Positions 24,991-34,621 of a DNA stretch of 64,000 nt are shown here, piece by piece. Source of the DNA: an uncultured Roseateles sp. (GTDB taxonomy: Bacteria > Pseudomonadota > Gammaproteobacteria > Burkholderiales > Burkholderiaceae_C); contig NZ_CAJYPS010000024.1 of NCBI RefSeq assembly GCF_913777145.1, positions 62,001 to 126,000 on the forward strand, written 5' to 3'. Position 1 is the first letter of the stretch; the number at the start of each line of letters is the position of its first letter. The notes under the pieces are model-generated. The model was not told the DNA's origin and did not search any database. It saw only the letters and a program-made list of their open reading frames with translations. The position numbers and the translations under genes were made by a program.

Positions 24991-25494
24991 ATGCGCACTC
25001 CTCCCCTGCTGGCGGCCTGGCTCGCCCTCTCCCTGCTGGCCGGCTGCGCCACGCCCACCGACCTGGTGCTGCCGCGCCAGCAGGCCTGGGTGGACGGCCG
25101 CCGCGTGGACTACGTGACCACCGACATCTCCGACGCCGCGATGGCCGCGGACGGCGGCGTCAATCATGTGCCGCGGCTGGCCGATGCGCTGGGCCAGGGC
25201 CATGCCTCGCTGACCGAGCGGGTCTACAAGTTCCCTCAGGGCGAGCAGATCAGCATCTTCGCATCCGGCCCGGCACCACTGGGCGCGGCACGACCCGACC
25301 CCAACTACAGCCCGCTGTGGCGGCTGGTGCTGGTGCGCTGGGTCAGCGGCGCGTCGCCGCGCGAGCTGCGCTCGGAGGAGGCGTTGCTGGCGGCCGAGGC
25401 CGCGGGCGAACTGAGGCTGGACGTGAGCGAAATCGTCGTGAACTGCCCCATCGTGCGCGCCGCCGACGGCACGCCGCTGCGCGGCGTGCGCTGA
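24991..25494 (+). CDS. Hypothetical lipoprotein
   Basis: A 167-residue protein with a type II signal peptide (MRTPPLLAAWLALSLLAGC, lipobox LAGC, Cys19), so probably membrane-anchored in the periplasm or outer membrane. The mature part is mixed alpha/beta, with conserved-looking blocks DGGVNHVPRLADAL, YKFPQGEQISIFASGP and YSPLWRLVLVRW. I do not recognise the family with certainty. Its last ~190 nt overlap, on the opposite strand, the end of the acyltransferase reading frame. Confidence 0.72.
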   Translation: MRTPPLLAAWLALSLLAGCATPTDLVLPRQQAWVDGRRVDYVTTDISDAAMAADGGVNHVPRLADALGQGHASLTERVYKFPQGEQISIFASGPAPLGAARPDPNYSPLWRLVLVRWVSGASPRELRSEEALLAAEAAGELRLDVSEIVVNCPIVRAADGTPLRGVR

Positions 25495-26621
25495 ATGCCG
25501 GTCAGCAGCGCCAGGACTGGCACGCGGCGCAGCAGCACATAGGCCAGCGCACACACCGCGAAGGTGGCGGCCACCACCAGCAGCGCCTCCAGGCCCCAGG
25601 GCAGGCCCAGCGGCTTCAGCACCTGGGTCAGCACCACGATGACGCTCTGGTGCAGGATGTAGAAGCAGAACACCGCGGCGCTGGCCGCCCGCAGGCGCGG
25701 CGACTCGGTTCGGAACAGCTGCTGCGCCCAGCCGCAGGCGGCCGCGATGGCCCACCAGCTGAACGCGGCCCACAGCCCGCGCTGGGCCTGCAGCAGCGCC
25801 GGCGGCGGCGGCTGGTCGGCATAGTGGCTGAAGTAGGCCGCCAGCAGCGCCCAGCTCGCCAGCGCGGCGCCCAGCAGCGGCCAGCGGGCACGCTGCAGCG
25901 CCGGCCACAGCCCGGCCGCCAGCGGCGTGCGGCTGGCCCAGCCCAGCGCGAACAGGGCGCCGTACTGCACATGGTTGTAGAGATCGTGGACGAGGTTGTG
26001 CGTGCTCGGGTGGTGGGGGAACACGAACCAGCGCGCCAGCGCCAGCGGCACGATGGGCAGCAGCAGCCAGGCCCAGTCGGGCAGGCGCAGCGCGCGCAGC
26101 GGCCAGCGCCAGGCCGCGGCCACCAGCGCGCCCAGCAGCGTGTAGGGCCACAGGTAGGCGAGAAACCACAGGTGGTTCCAGGTCGGCACGTCCATGCAGT
26201 CCTGGCCGCGGCAATACCTGCCCCCATGCAGATAGGCCCACCAGAAGTCCAGGTAGCCACCGTCGCCCGGCAGCAGCTGCGGCGCCTTGGTCAGCACCTC
26301 GAAGAAGGCCTGGGGCGGCACGATGACCGCCATGCCGAACAGCAGCGGCAGCAGCAGGCGCAGCGTGCGGTCGCGCCAGGTCGCCAGCAGCCCGCGCCGG
26401 GCGCTCAGGCCCTGGCAGGCGACGCCGGCCACCAGGAACAGCAGGCCCAGCCGCCAGGGCGCGGTCAGCAGCATGAAGGGCTCGAGGCCGGGGTGCGGCG
26501 CGGCGCTCTTCACATGCCAGTCCCAGCTCACGTAGTACATGCCGACGTGGTACGGGATCAGCAGCGCGAACGCGGCGGTGCGCAGGCCGTCGAGAAAGGG
26601 CAGGCGGGCGGTGGTGTTCAT
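25305..26621 (-). CDS. Acyltransferase family 3 membrane protein (OpgC-like)
   Basis: A 438-residue inner-membrane acyltransferase with about ten hydrophobic segments. The N-terminal LPFLDGLRTAAFALLIPYH carries the typical His of the Acyl_transf_3 family near the end of helix 1, followed by RLGLLFLVAGVA. The family transfers acyl groups to sugars (O-antigen, glucans). The membrane domain ends near residue 375, but no stop occurs until 25305, so the last ~63 residues are hydrophilic and antisense to the lipoprotein gene. It sits 59 nt downstream of the LytR-type regulator on the same strand and may be the last gene of that operon. Confidence 0.82.
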   Translation of the reverse strand: MNTTARLPFLDGLRTAAFALLIPYHVGMYYVSWDWHVKSAAPHPGLEPFMLLTAPWRLGLLFLVAGVACQGLSARRGLLATWRDRTLRLLLPLLFGMAVIVPPQAFFEVLTKAPQLLPGDGGYLDFWWAYLHGGRYCRGQDCMDVPTWNHLWFLAYLWPYTLLGALVAAAWRWPLRALRLPDWAWLLLPIVPLALARWFVFPHHPSTHNLVHDLYNHVQYGALFALGWASRTPLAAGLWPALQRARWPLLGAALASWALLAAYFSHYADQPPPPALLQAQRGLWAAFSWWAIAAACGWAQQLFRTESPRLRAASAAVFCFYILHQSVIVVLTQVLKPLGLPWGLEALLVVAATFAVCALAYVLLRRVPVLALLTGIQRTPRSGVPSAARTMGQFTTISLTSSLSSPAASAASNASSERSSRGDAPLTQRTSTSRHSGL

Positions 26622-26680
26622 GGCGCCAGCTTCGCGGCGCCGGCGCGGCCGCACCATGCCGCCGGGGCGAAGTGCCCGGC

Positions 26681-27418
26681 TTATGGGGCGAGTGGCGCCA
26701 GCGCGTCGCGATAGCTGCGCGACACGCGCAGCTGCTGGCCGCCGCTGAGCGTCAGCAGCGCCTCGCCGCCGGCCAGGCGACTGACCTGGCGCACATGGGC
26801 CGGGTTGACCGCATGGCAGCGGTGCACGCGCAGGAACAGCCCGGCCCAGCCGGGGCGGGCCAGCACCTCGGCCAGCGTCGCGCGCTCCAGGAAGCTGCGC
26901 GGCGGCAGGTGCAGGGCCACGTAGTTGTCGGCCGCGGCCAGCCACTGCAGCTGCGCCAGCGCGATGCGCTCGCGCCCGCCGCTGGGCGACTCCACCCACC
27001 AGTGGCCCGGCGGGGCGGCGAGCGCGGCGGCCGGCGCGGGCCGCGCCAGCTGCTCGCGCACCCGCGCCAGCGCGGCCTCCAGCCGCTCGGCCGTGTAGGG
27101 CTTGAGCAGGTAGTCCAGCGCGGCCACCTCGAAGGCCTGCAGCGCATGCTCCGCATGGGCGGTGGAGAACACGATGCAGCGCACGCCGCGCTCGCGCAGC
27201 GCCGAGGCCAACTGCACGCCGCTGCCGCCGGGCATCTCGATGTCCAGCAGCGCCAGGTCGGGCGGCCGCGCCAGCCCCTGCACCAGGGCCAGCGCCGAGG
27301 GCGCGTCCGCGGCCTCCAGCGGCGGTGCGAGGTCGGGCACGGCGCTCAGCAGGCACCGCAGCCGCGCGCGTGCGGCCGGCTCGTCGTCCACCACCAGCAC
27401 GCTGAGCGCGGCGCTCAT
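26681..27418 (-). CDS. LytTR-family response regulator
   Basis: A 245-residue two-component regulator. The receiver domain has the acidic pair VVDDEP, phospho-acceptor Asp59 in LALLDIEMPGG, Thr/Ser in VFSTAHAE and Lys in DYLLKPYT. The C-terminal LytTR DNA-binding domain follows (WLAAADNYVALHLPPRSFL, FLRVHRCHAVNPAHVRQV). It belongs with AlgR/LytR proteins. Its start overlaps the stop of the sensor kinase gene by 4 nt, so the pair is translationally coupled. Confidence 0.93.
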   Translation of the reverse strand: MSAALSVLVVDDEPAARARLRCLLSAVPDLAPPLEAADAPSALALVQGLARPPDLALLDIEMPGGSGVQLASALRERGVRCIVFSTAHAEHALQAFEVAALDYLLKPYTAERLEAALARVREQLARPAPAAALAAPPGHWWVESPSGGRERIALAQLQWLAAADNYVALHLPPRSFLERATLAEVLARPGWAGLFLRVHRCHAVNPAHVRQVSRLAGGEALLTLSGGQQLRVSRSYRDALAPLAP

Positions 27419-28482
27419 GCGGGCAGCTCCAGCGACAGGCGCATGCCCCGAGCCTCGGCGCGCAGCTCGACCCGCGCGCTGGCGCCGTAGCGCGCCGCCA
27501 GCCGCTCACGCAGATTGCGCAGACCCAGGCCGCCGTCGGGATCGGGCGGGCTGGCGGGCACGGGCGCGTCGCCCTGGTTGGCGATGTCCAGCCGCAACCG
27601 CCCGGCCTCGCAGTGCGCCTGCAGCGACACCGTGACCCGGCCGCGGTGCCGCGCCACGTGGTGCTTGACCGCGTTCTCCACCGGCGCGAGCAGCAGCAGC
27701 GCGGGCAGGCGCACCGCGCGCGCGGCCGCATCGGCCGCCACGCTGACCACCAGGCGCTCGGGCCCGAAGCGCGCCTGCATCAGCGCCAGGAAGGGTGCCA
27801 CCAGCGCCAGCTCCTCGTCCAGCGTGTGCTCGGCACGCTGCTGCGCGGCCAGCGTCTGGCGCAGCAGGTCGGACAGCTGGCACAGCAGCCGGTCGGCGCG
27901 GTCCACGTCCTCGTGCATCACCGACGCGATGAGGTTGAGCGTGTTGAACAGGAAGTGCGGCTGCAGCTGGTCTGCCAGCCGGGCCAACTGCACCTCGGCC
28001 AGTTCGCGCTGCATGCGCTGCAGCTGCTGCTCGCGTTGCTGGGCCGCCTGCGCCGCCCAGACGCCCGAGGAGATCAGGCAGAAGCTGAGGTAGCTGACCG
28101 CGTCCTTGCCGCCCTCGAAGACCAGCAGCGTGGGCAGCGGGTCGGGGTGGTAGTCGACGCCCACCAGCGCATAGACCAGCAGGCGCAGCCCGAACATGCC
28201 ACCGATGTGGGCCAGGCTGAAGGCGGGCAGCGCCAGCGCATGGGCGGCCAGCTGGCGGCGCCAGGGCTGGCCGCGCAGTCGGCCCACCAGCGCGTGCAGC
28301 GCCAGCACCAGCGCACCGATCACGCCCACCGAGCTGAACTCCCACAGAAAGGGCTCCCAGGGCCGCGTACCGCCAGCCAGCCGGTAGGCCTGCAGCGCCG
28401 AGGCGCTCAGCAGCAGGCCGACGACGGTCAGCAGCGCGACATAGGGCAGGCGCCAGCGCGGCGCGATCAGCAACATGCGCAC
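27415..28482 (-). CDS. Sensor histidine kinase, LytS/AlgZ type
   Basis: A 355-residue membrane kinase. Four to five hydrophobic segments fill the first ~140 residues. The His_kinase domain has LADQLQPHFLFNTLNLIASV with the phospho-acceptor His. The ATP-binding region has PVENAVKHHVARHRG and a glycine-rich GGLGLRNLRERL. This is the layout of AlgZ/LytS kinases that work with LytTR regulators, the gene for which follows with a 4-nt overlap. The signal is unknown. Downstream genes on the same strand include the acyltransferase, a candidate target or partner. Confidence 0.92.
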   Translation of the reverse strand: MRMLLIAPRWRLPYVALLTVVGLLLSASALQAYRLAGGTRPWEPFLWEFSSVGVIGALVLALHALVGRLRGQPWRRQLAAHALALPAFSLAHIGGMFGLRLLVYALVGVDYHPDPLPTLLVFEGGKDAVSYLSFCLISSGVWAAQAAQQREQQLQRMQRELAEVQLARLADQLQPHFLFNTLNLIASVMHEDVDRADRLLCQLSDLLRQTLAAQQRAEHTLDEELALVAPFLALMQARFGPERLVVSVAADAAARAVRLPALLLLAPVENAVKHHVARHRGRVTVSLQAHCEAGRLRLDIANQGDAPVPASPPDPDGGLGLRNLRERLAARYGASARVELRAEARGMRLSLELPA

Positions 28483-28545
28483 AGCCTACCCCGGCGCCCG
28501 CGGGCCGCCGCCGCCACTCGCCCCGGGGAAACGCCGCTTCGCCCC

Positions 28546-28572
28546 AAGAAAAACGGCCGCGAATGCGGCCGT
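28546..28572 (-). terminator. Rho-independent terminator of the RND efflux operon
   Basis: On the minus strand: ACGGCCGC, loop ATTC, GCGGCCGT, then TTTTCTT. It lies about 60 nt beyond the outer-membrane-protein stop at 28634, before the 3' neighbour region of the histidine kinase start. Confidence 0.8.
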
Positions 28573-28633
28573 GGGGGTGTGCGATGCCGCGTCGCGCGGC
28601 CGCTGCTCGAGGCGGCCGGCGGGCGGCTGGCGC

Positions 28634-30037
28634 TCAACGCGCGGTCAGCTGGGCCGCGAAGGCCTTGTGCACCGACAGCAGCGCCACTGCGCGCTCGGTC
28701 TCGCGCTGGATCAGCTGGTCCTGCGCGCTCAGGCGGCTCTGCTCGGCGCTGAGCAGCTGGTAGAAGTCGGTCACGCCGGCCTCGTAGCGCTTCAGCGCCA
28801 GGTCGCGCGCCCGCGTCGTGGCCTCGGCGGCCAGCGCCTGGGCAACGGTCTGCTGCTCGGTCTCGCGCAGCGTGGACAGGCTGCCCTGCGCGTCCTGCAA
28901 GGCCGTCAGCTGGGCTTGCTCGGCCGTGGCCACCGCGGCCTCGAAGCCGGCGCGGGCGGCGTCGGCCTCGGCGCGGCGGGCGCCGAAGTCCAGCACGTTC
29001 CAGTTCAGCGCGGCGCCTATGCTGTGGATCTCGGTGGCGCTCTTGAACAGGTCGCCGGCACGGCTGGCGCTCCAGCCGATCTGGCCGGTCAGGCCCAGGC
29101 TGGGCCAGCGTGCGGCCCAGGCCACATGGGCGCGGGCCGCGGCGGCCTGCGCGCGAGCCTCGGCCGAGCGCACATCCGGGCGCCGCGCCAGCAGGCCGGC
29201 CGGGTCGGGCAGCGCGCCCAGGCTGATGACGCGGGGCTGGGGCATGGGCGGCAGCGGGTCGGCGTCGGCCTTGTCGCAGTCGGCCGGCGGCTGGCCGCGC
29301 AGCACGTCCAGCTGCAGACGGGTCAGGCAGGCGGCGTTGCGCAGCGCCGGCACGCTGGCCGCGGTGTTGGCCACCAGCGCCTCGGCCTGCGCCAGGTCCA
29401 CCGAGGTGCCGCGGCCGGCGTCCACGCGCGCCTTCACCAGTTGCAGCAGCTGGTTCTGCACCTCCAGCGTTTCCTTGGCGAACTTGAGCCGGTGGCCCAG
29501 GCCGATCAGCTGGGCCTGCAGGTTGAGCGCGGTGCCGGCCAGGCTGAGCTGGGCGGCATCGCGGTCCAGCGCGGCGCTCTGCGCGTCGTAACCCGCCGCA
29601 CGCGCATTGGCCGAGGCGCGGCCCCACAGGTCCACCTCCCAGCTCGCGGTGGCATTCACGCCATAGCTGTTGAAGTTGTTGAACTGGCCCAGATCGTTGG
29701 GCGCACGCTGGCGGCTGGCATTGGCGCCCACGCCGACGCTGGGCAGGCGCTGGGCGCCGGCCGCCTCGGCCAGCGACTCGGCCTGCTTGAGCCGCGCGGC
29801 GGCGGCGCGCAGGTCGCGGTTGTTGGCCAGCACCTCGTCGACGACGCGCTGCAGCTGCGCGCTGTCGACAAAGGCGCGCGTCATCTGCGCGGCCCCCGAG
29901 GCCTCGGGCAGGGCCGGGGTCTGGGCGAACTGGGCCGGGGCCAGGTTTTGCGGGCCGGGCGGCAGCGCCGGGCCGGCGCAGGCGCCCAGCAGGGACAGGA
30001 TGCTCAGGGCGAGCAGCGTGAGTGCAGGCCTTTGCAT
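28634..30037 (-). CDS. RND efflux outer-membrane lipoprotein (OprM/NodT family)
   Basis: A 467-residue TolC-like channel subunit. It begins with a lipoprotein signal (MQRPALTLLALSILSLLGAC). The two OEP repeats are visible, with the usual motifs AAAARLKQAESLAEAAG, ASWEVDLWGRASANARAAG and, in the second half, RRPDVRSAEARAQAAAARAH. I chose ATG 30037 rather than the in-frame Met ten codons earlier because it directly precedes the signal peptide. It is the last gene of the adaptor–pump–channel operon, one base after the pump's stop. Confidence 0.93.
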   Translation of the reverse strand: MQRPALTLLALSILSLLGACAGPALPPGPQNLAPAQFAQTPALPEASGAAQMTRAFVDSAQLQRVVDEVLANNRDLRAAAARLKQAESLAEAAGAQRLPSVGVGANASRQRAPNDLGQFNNFNSYGVNATASWEVDLWGRASANARAAGYDAQSAALDRDAAQLSLAGTALNLQAQLIGLGHRLKFAKETLEVQNQLLQLVKARVDAGRGTSVDLAQAEALVANTAASVPALRNAACLTRLQLDVLRGQPPADCDKADADPLPPMPQPRVISLGALPDPAGLLARRPDVRSAEARAQAAAARAHVAWAARWPSLGLTGQIGWSASRAGDLFKSATEIHSIGAALNWNVLDFGARRAEADAARAGFEAAVATAEQAQLTALQDAQGSLSTLRETEQQTVAQALAAEATTRARDLALKRYEAGVTDFYQLLSAEQSRLSAQDQLIQRETERAVALLSVHKAFAAQLTAR

Positions 30038-30038
30038 G

Positions 30039-33000
30039 TCAGGCTCCCTTGTTGGGGGTGTCGGCATCGTCGATGCCGGGGTGGAAGGCGTGGGCCGAGG
30101 CCTCGACCCGGGCGCGCAGCTCGGCGGCGCGGGCGCGGCGCTTCTCCGTGCCCTTGCGCAGCAGGCTGTAGAACACCGGCGTCAGGAAGATGCCGAAGAA
30201 GGTCACGCCCAGCATGCCGCTGAACACCGCGATGCCCATCGCACGGCGCATCTCGCTGCCCGCGCCACTGCCCAGGATCAGCGGCACGACGCCGGCGATG
30301 AAGGCGATGGAGGTCATCAGGATGGGACGCAGACGCAGCTTGCAGGCCTCGATGACCGCTTCCAGCATGGGCTTGCCGTGCTCTTCCAGCTCCTTGGCGA
30401 ACTCCACGATCAGGATGGCGTTCTTGCAGGCCAGGCCCACCAGCACGACCAGCGCGACCTGGGTGAAGAGGTTGAGGTCTCCGCCCTGCAGGAAGGGCGG
30501 CAGGTGCGACAGCCACACGCCGAACAGCGCGGACAGTATGCACATGGGCACGATGAGGATGATGGCCAGCGGCAGCGACCAGCTCTCGTACTGAGCGGCC
30601 AGCACCAGCACCACCAGGATCACCGAGAACAGCAGCACCGCGGCCAGCGTGGGCACCTTGATGCCCAGGCCCGGCACGGTCACGTCGCGGGTCAGACGGT
30701 CCTGGTAGCTGAGGTCGGTCCACTCGTAGCCCATGCCGCGCGGCAGGCCCTTGAGCAGCTGCTCGATCTCGGCCTCGGCCTGGCCGCTGGAGAAGCCGGG
30801 CTTGGGCGCGCCGTTGATATCCGCCGACGGGAAGCCGTTGTAGCGGGTCACACGGGTGGGGCCGAAGGTGGGCTGCACGCTCAGCAGCGAACCCAGCGGC
30901 ACCATCTCGCCAGCGCCGTTGCGGGTCTTGAGCTGGGTGATGTCGTCGGCCTTGGCGCGGAAGGGCGCGTCGGCCTGCACGATGACCTGGTAGGTCTTGC
31001 CGAACTTGGTGAAGTCGTTGACGTACAGCGAGCCCAGGTTGATCTGCAGCGTGTCGTAGATGTCCGACAGGCCCACGCCCATCTGCTTGGCCTTGGTGCG
31101 GTCCACGTTGGCGAACAGCTGGGGCACGTTGATGTCGTAGGTCGAGTACGGGGTACCGATGCTGGACTTGGGGTTGCCGTAAATGGGCCCCAGCGTCCCC
31201 CAGACCGCGCCGTACAGCGCCTGCTCGCCCTGGCCGGAGCGGTCCTGCACCTGCAGCTTGAAGCCGCCGGCCGCACCCAGGCCGTCCACCGCGGGCGGCG
31301 GCACGACGAACATGCGGGCGCCCTGGATCTGCTGGATCGCGCCGTTCACGCGGCCCAGGATGGCCTCCTTGCTGAGCCCGGGCTTGGTGCGCTCCTCGAA
31401 GCCGTCCAGGCCGAAGAACACGATGCCCTCGTTGGGCGCGGCCGAGAAGCTGGCGATGGACAGGCCGGGGAAGGCCACCGAGTCCTTGATGCCGGGCACC
31501 TTGAGCGCGATGTCGCTCATCTGGCGTATCACCTCGGTCGTGCGGTCCAGGCTGGCGCCGGCCGGCAGCTGCGCGATGCCTATCAGGTACTGCTTGTCGG
31601 GTGCCGGCACGAAGCCGCTGGGCATGCGGGTGAACAGGAAGGCGGTGGCCGCCAGCAGCAGTGCGTAGACCACCAGCGCGGCGGACTTGCGCTTCAGGAT
31701 GCCGGTGACGCCACGGCCGTAGGCGGCCGAGCGACGCTGGAAGAAGCAGTTGAACCAGTGGAAGAAGCGGCCGAACAGGCGGTCCATGCCACGGGTCAGC
31801 GCGTCCTTGGGTGCGTCGTGCGGGCGCAGCAGGATGGCCGACAGCGCGGGCGACAGCGTCAGCGAGTTGAACGCCGAGATCACGGTGGAGATCGCGATGG
31901 TGGCGGCGAACTGCTTGTAGAACTGGCCCGACAGACCCGGCACCAGCGTCAGCGGCACGAACACCGCGCACAGCACCAGCGCGATCGCAATGATGGGGCC
32001 GGAGACCTCGCGCATCGCTTTCACGGTGGCGTCATGCGGCGTGAGGCCATCCTGGATGTTGCGCTCCACGTTCTCGACCACCACGATGGCGTCGTCCACC
32101 ACGATGCCGATCGCCAGCACCAGGCCGAACAGCGTCAGCGTGTTGATGGAGAAACCCAGTGCCAGCAGCACCGCGAAGGTGCCCACCACCGACACCGGCA
32201 CCGCGACCAGCGGGATCACCGACGCACGCCAGGTCTGCAGGAAGATGATGACGACCAGCACCACCAGCGCCACCGCCTCGAACAGCGTGTGCACCACCTT
32301 CTCGATGGAGGTCTGCACGAAGCGCGTGGGGTCGTAGACGATGTCGTAGTCCACGCCCTTGGGGAAGCTGGGCTTGAGCCGCTCCATGGTCTTGCGGACG
32401 TTGTCCGAGATCGCCAGCGCGTTGGAACCCGGGGCCTGGAAGATCGCGATGGCCGCGGCTTCCTTGTTGTTCAGCAGGCTGCGCAGCGAGTAGCTGCCGG
32501 CGCTGATCTCCACGCGGCCGATGTCCTTCACGCGCACCAGCGCGCCGGTCTTGGTGTCGGTGCGGATGATGACGTTGGCGAACTCCTCCTCGCTGACAAG
32601 GCGGCCCTGCGCATTGATCTGCAGCTGGAAGTCGGTGCCGGTGGGCGCGGGCGGTGCGCCCACGACGCCGGCCGCCACCTGGGCGTTCTGCTCACGGATG
32701 GCCGCGACCACCTCGGACGCGGTCATGTTGCGGGCCGACAGCTTCTGCGGGTCCAGCCACACGCGCATCGCGTAGTCGCCGCCGCCGAACATCAGCACCG
32801 AGCCCATGCCGGGAATGCGCAGCAGCTCGTCGCGCACGTTCAGCTGACCGTAGTTGCGCAGGTAGAGCGCGTCGTGCGAGTTGTCCGGGCTGACCATGTG
32901 AACCACCATGGTCAGGTTGGACGCCTGCTTCTCGGTGGTCACGCCGATCTGGCGCACGATGTCGGGCAGACGCGGCAGCGCGCGGTTCACGCGGTTCTGC

Positions 33001-33326
33001 ACCGCGGTCTCGGCGGCCTCGGGGTGGGTGCCGATCTTGAAGGTGACGGTCAGCGTCATGCCGCCGTCGGCCGTGGCCTGGCTCTCGAAATAGAGCACGT
33101 TCTCCAGGCCGTTGATCTGTTCCTCCAGCGGCGTGGCCACCGTTTCCGAGATCACACGCGGGTTGGCGCCCGGGTACTGGGCGCGCACCACCACCTGGGG
33201 CGGCGCGACCTCGGGGTACTCGGACACCGGCAGATTCGGGATCGCCAGCGCACCGAGCAGGAAGATGAAGAGGGACAACACGGTCGCGAAGCGCGGCCGG
33301 TCGATGAAAAAGCGTGAGATGTCCAT
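30039..33326 (-). CDS. RND multidrug efflux pump, inner-membrane subunit (HAE1 family)
   Basis: A 1095-residue proton-driven transporter of the AcrB/MexB type. N-terminal MDISRFFIDRPRFATVLSLF is standard. The proton-relay residues are in GIVVDDAIVVVENVER (helix 4) and ACKNAILIVEFAKELE (helix 10 Lys). Porter-domain blocks such as GMTLTVTFKIGT are present. The C-terminal ~45 residues (KGTEKRRARAAELRARVEAS) extend past the usual AcrB end. It lies between the periplasmic adaptor and the outer-membrane channel genes. The substrate range (antibiotics, solvents) is inferred from family only. Confidence 0.95.
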   Translation of the reverse strand: MDISRFFIDRPRFATVLSLFIFLLGALAIPNLPVSEYPEVAPPQVVVRAQYPGANPRVISETVATPLEEQINGLENVLYFESQATADGGMTLTVTFKIGTHPEAAETAVQNRVNRALPRLPDIVRQIGVTTEKQASNLTMVVHMVSPDNSHDALYLRNYGQLNVRDELLRIPGMGSVLMFGGGDYAMRVWLDPQKLSARNMTASEVVAAIREQNAQVAAGVVGAPPAPTGTDFQLQINAQGRLVSEEEFANVIIRTDTKTGALVRVKDIGRVEISAGSYSLRSLLNNKEAAAIAIFQAPGSNALAISDNVRKTMERLKPSFPKGVDYDIVYDPTRFVQTSIEKVVHTLFEAVALVVLVVIIFLQTWRASVIPLVAVPVSVVGTFAVLLALGFSINTLTLFGLVLAIGIVVDDAIVVVENVERNIQDGLTPHDATVKAMREVSGPIIAIALVLCAVFVPLTLVPGLSGQFYKQFAATIAISTVISAFNSLTLSPALSAILLRPHDAPKDALTRGMDRLFGRFFHWFNCFFQRRSAAYGRGVTGILKRKSAALVVYALLLAATAFLFTRMPSGFVPAPDKQYLIGIAQLPAGASLDRTTEVIRQMSDIALKVPGIKDSVAFPGLSIASFSAAPNEGIVFFGLDGFEERTKPGLSKEAILGRVNGAIQQIQGARMFVVPPPAVDGLGAAGGFKLQVQDRSGQGEQALYGAVWGTLGPIYGNPKSSIGTPYSTYDINVPQLFANVDRTKAKQMGVGLSDIYDTLQINLGSLYVNDFTKFGKTYQVIVQADAPFRAKADDITQLKTRNGAGEMVPLGSLLSVQPTFGPTRVTRYNGFPSADINGAPKPGFSSGQAEAEIEQLLKGLPRGMGYEWTDLSYQDRLTRDVTVPGLGIKVPTLAAVLLFSVILVVLVLAAQYESWSLPLAIILIVPMCILSALFGVWLSHLPPFLQGGDLNLFTQVALVVLVGLACKNAILIVEFAKELEEHGKPMLEAVIEACKLRLRPILMTSIAFIAGVVPLILGSGAGSEMRRAMGIAVFSGMLGVTFFGIFLTPVFYSLLRKGTEKRRARAAELRARVEASAHAFHPGIDDADTPNKGA

Positions 33327-33341
33327 GGCAGGGCCGCCTGA

Positions 33342-34538
33342 TTACTTCGATGCTGCAGAGGCCGGGGCCGGGGCTTGCGGCGCGGCGGGGGCGGCCGGCA
33401 GCGGCATGCCCTTGTCGTCCACCTTCAGCAGCTGCGGCGTGACCGGCGCACCGGGCATCGCACGCTGCAGGCCGTCCACGATGACCTGCTCGCCGGCCTT
33501 GAGGCCGTCGACGATGCGCATGCCGTCCAGCAGCGCACCCAGCTTGACCGGGCGCGGCTGCACGATGTTGTTGGCGCCCACCACCAGCACCAGCTTGTTG
33601 GTCTGGTCGGTGGTGATCGCGCGATCCGGCACCAGCACCGCGGACTTGCTGCTGTGGCTGACCAGCTTGATGCGCGCGTACAGGCCCGGCGTGAACAGCC
33701 CGGCCTTGTTGTCGAACACCGCGCGGCCGCGGATGGTGGCGGTCGTGGGGTTGAGGCGGTTGTCGACGAAGTCCAGCTTGCCGGTGTGCGGGAAGCCCTG
33801 GTCGTCGGCCAGCGCCATCTGCACCGTGGGCGGCGCCTCGCCGCGGCCGGTGCGCAAATACTTCAGGTAGGCCGCCTCGCTGGCGTCGAAGTAGGCGTAG
33901 ACCTTGTCGCTGGACACCAGCGTGGTCAGCACCGGGTCGCCCACGCCCACCAGATTGCCCGGCGTCACGTTGGCGCGCGAGGTGCGGCCGGCCACCGGCG
34001 CGGTGATGTTGGCGTACTCGACGTTCAGCCGCGCCTGCACCAGGCCGGCCTCGGCCGAGCGCAGGCTGGCATCGGCATTGCGCACCGCGGCGCGCAGCTG
34101 GTCGATCTCCTGCTGGCTGACCGCGTTCACGGACACCAGCTTCTCGGCGCGCGCCAGGTCGGCGCGGGCGAGGTCGAGCTGGGTCTTGGCGGCCACGACC
34201 TGGGCCTCCAGCCGCACCACCTCGGCACGGAAGGCGCGCGAGTCTATGGTGAACAGCGGGTCGCCTCTGCGCACCAGCTGCCCCTCCTTGAAGCGCACCG
34301 CCTCGATGGTGCCGGCCACGCGGGCGCGCACGTCCACCGTGTCGGGGGCTTCCAGGCGGGCGGTGAATTCCTCGAATTCCTGCACGTCGCGCTGCACCGC
34401 CGGTGCCACGGACACCGGCGCGGCACCGCCATGGCCTCCGGGGCCACCCTGCTGCTGGCCGCAGCCGGCGAGGACGAGGGCAAACAGGGCTGGCGCGGAC
34501 AAGGCGGACCAGCGCGGCGCGAAGCGGGCTTGAGGCAT
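33342..34538 (-). CDS. RND efflux periplasmic adaptor (MFP family)
   Basis: A 398-residue lipoprotein adaptor. The signal ends at a lipobox (ALVLAGC). It then shows the lipoyl/hairpin arrangement: VRARVAGTIEAVRFKEGQLVRR, a coiled-coil hairpin (about residues 100-165), ITAPVAGRTSRANVTPGNLV and a C-terminal beta-barrel. I chose ATG 34538, preceded by GGAG at a good distance; an upstream ATG (34550) lacks one. The C-terminus is alanine/proline-rich. It is the first gene of the tripartite operon. Confidence 0.93.
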   Translation of the reverse strand: MPQARFAPRWSALSAPALFALVLAGCGQQQGGPGGHGGAAPVSVAPAVQRDVQEFEEFTARLEAPDTVDVRARVAGTIEAVRFKEGQLVRRGDPLFTIDSRAFRAEVVRLEAQVVAAKTQLDLARADLARAEKLVSVNAVSQQEIDQLRAAVRNADASLRSAEAGLVQARLNVEYANITAPVAGRTSRANVTPGNLVGVGDPVLTTLVSSDKVYAYFDASEAAYLKYLRTGRGEAPPTVQMALADDQGFPHTGKLDFVDNRLNPTTATIRGRAVFDNKAGLFTPGLYARIKLVSHSSKSAVLVPDRAITTDQTNKLVLVVGANNIVQPRPVKLGALLDGMRIVDGLKAGEQVIVDGLQRAMPGAPVTPQLLKVDDKGMPLPAAPAAPQAPAPASAASK

Positions 34539-34621
34539 GCGGGACTCCATCAACAAGGGCGCGACTGTAGCCAGATCGTTCGCGCCCCGCATGACCCGTT
34601 AGCGCCAGGGCGCCGGCTTGC

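Noticed and set aside
29670..33317. A 1215-codon open frame on the plus strand opposite the RND operon.
   Set aside because: It is His/Gln/Arg-rich antisense translation of highly conserved efflux genes, a usual artefact at high GC.
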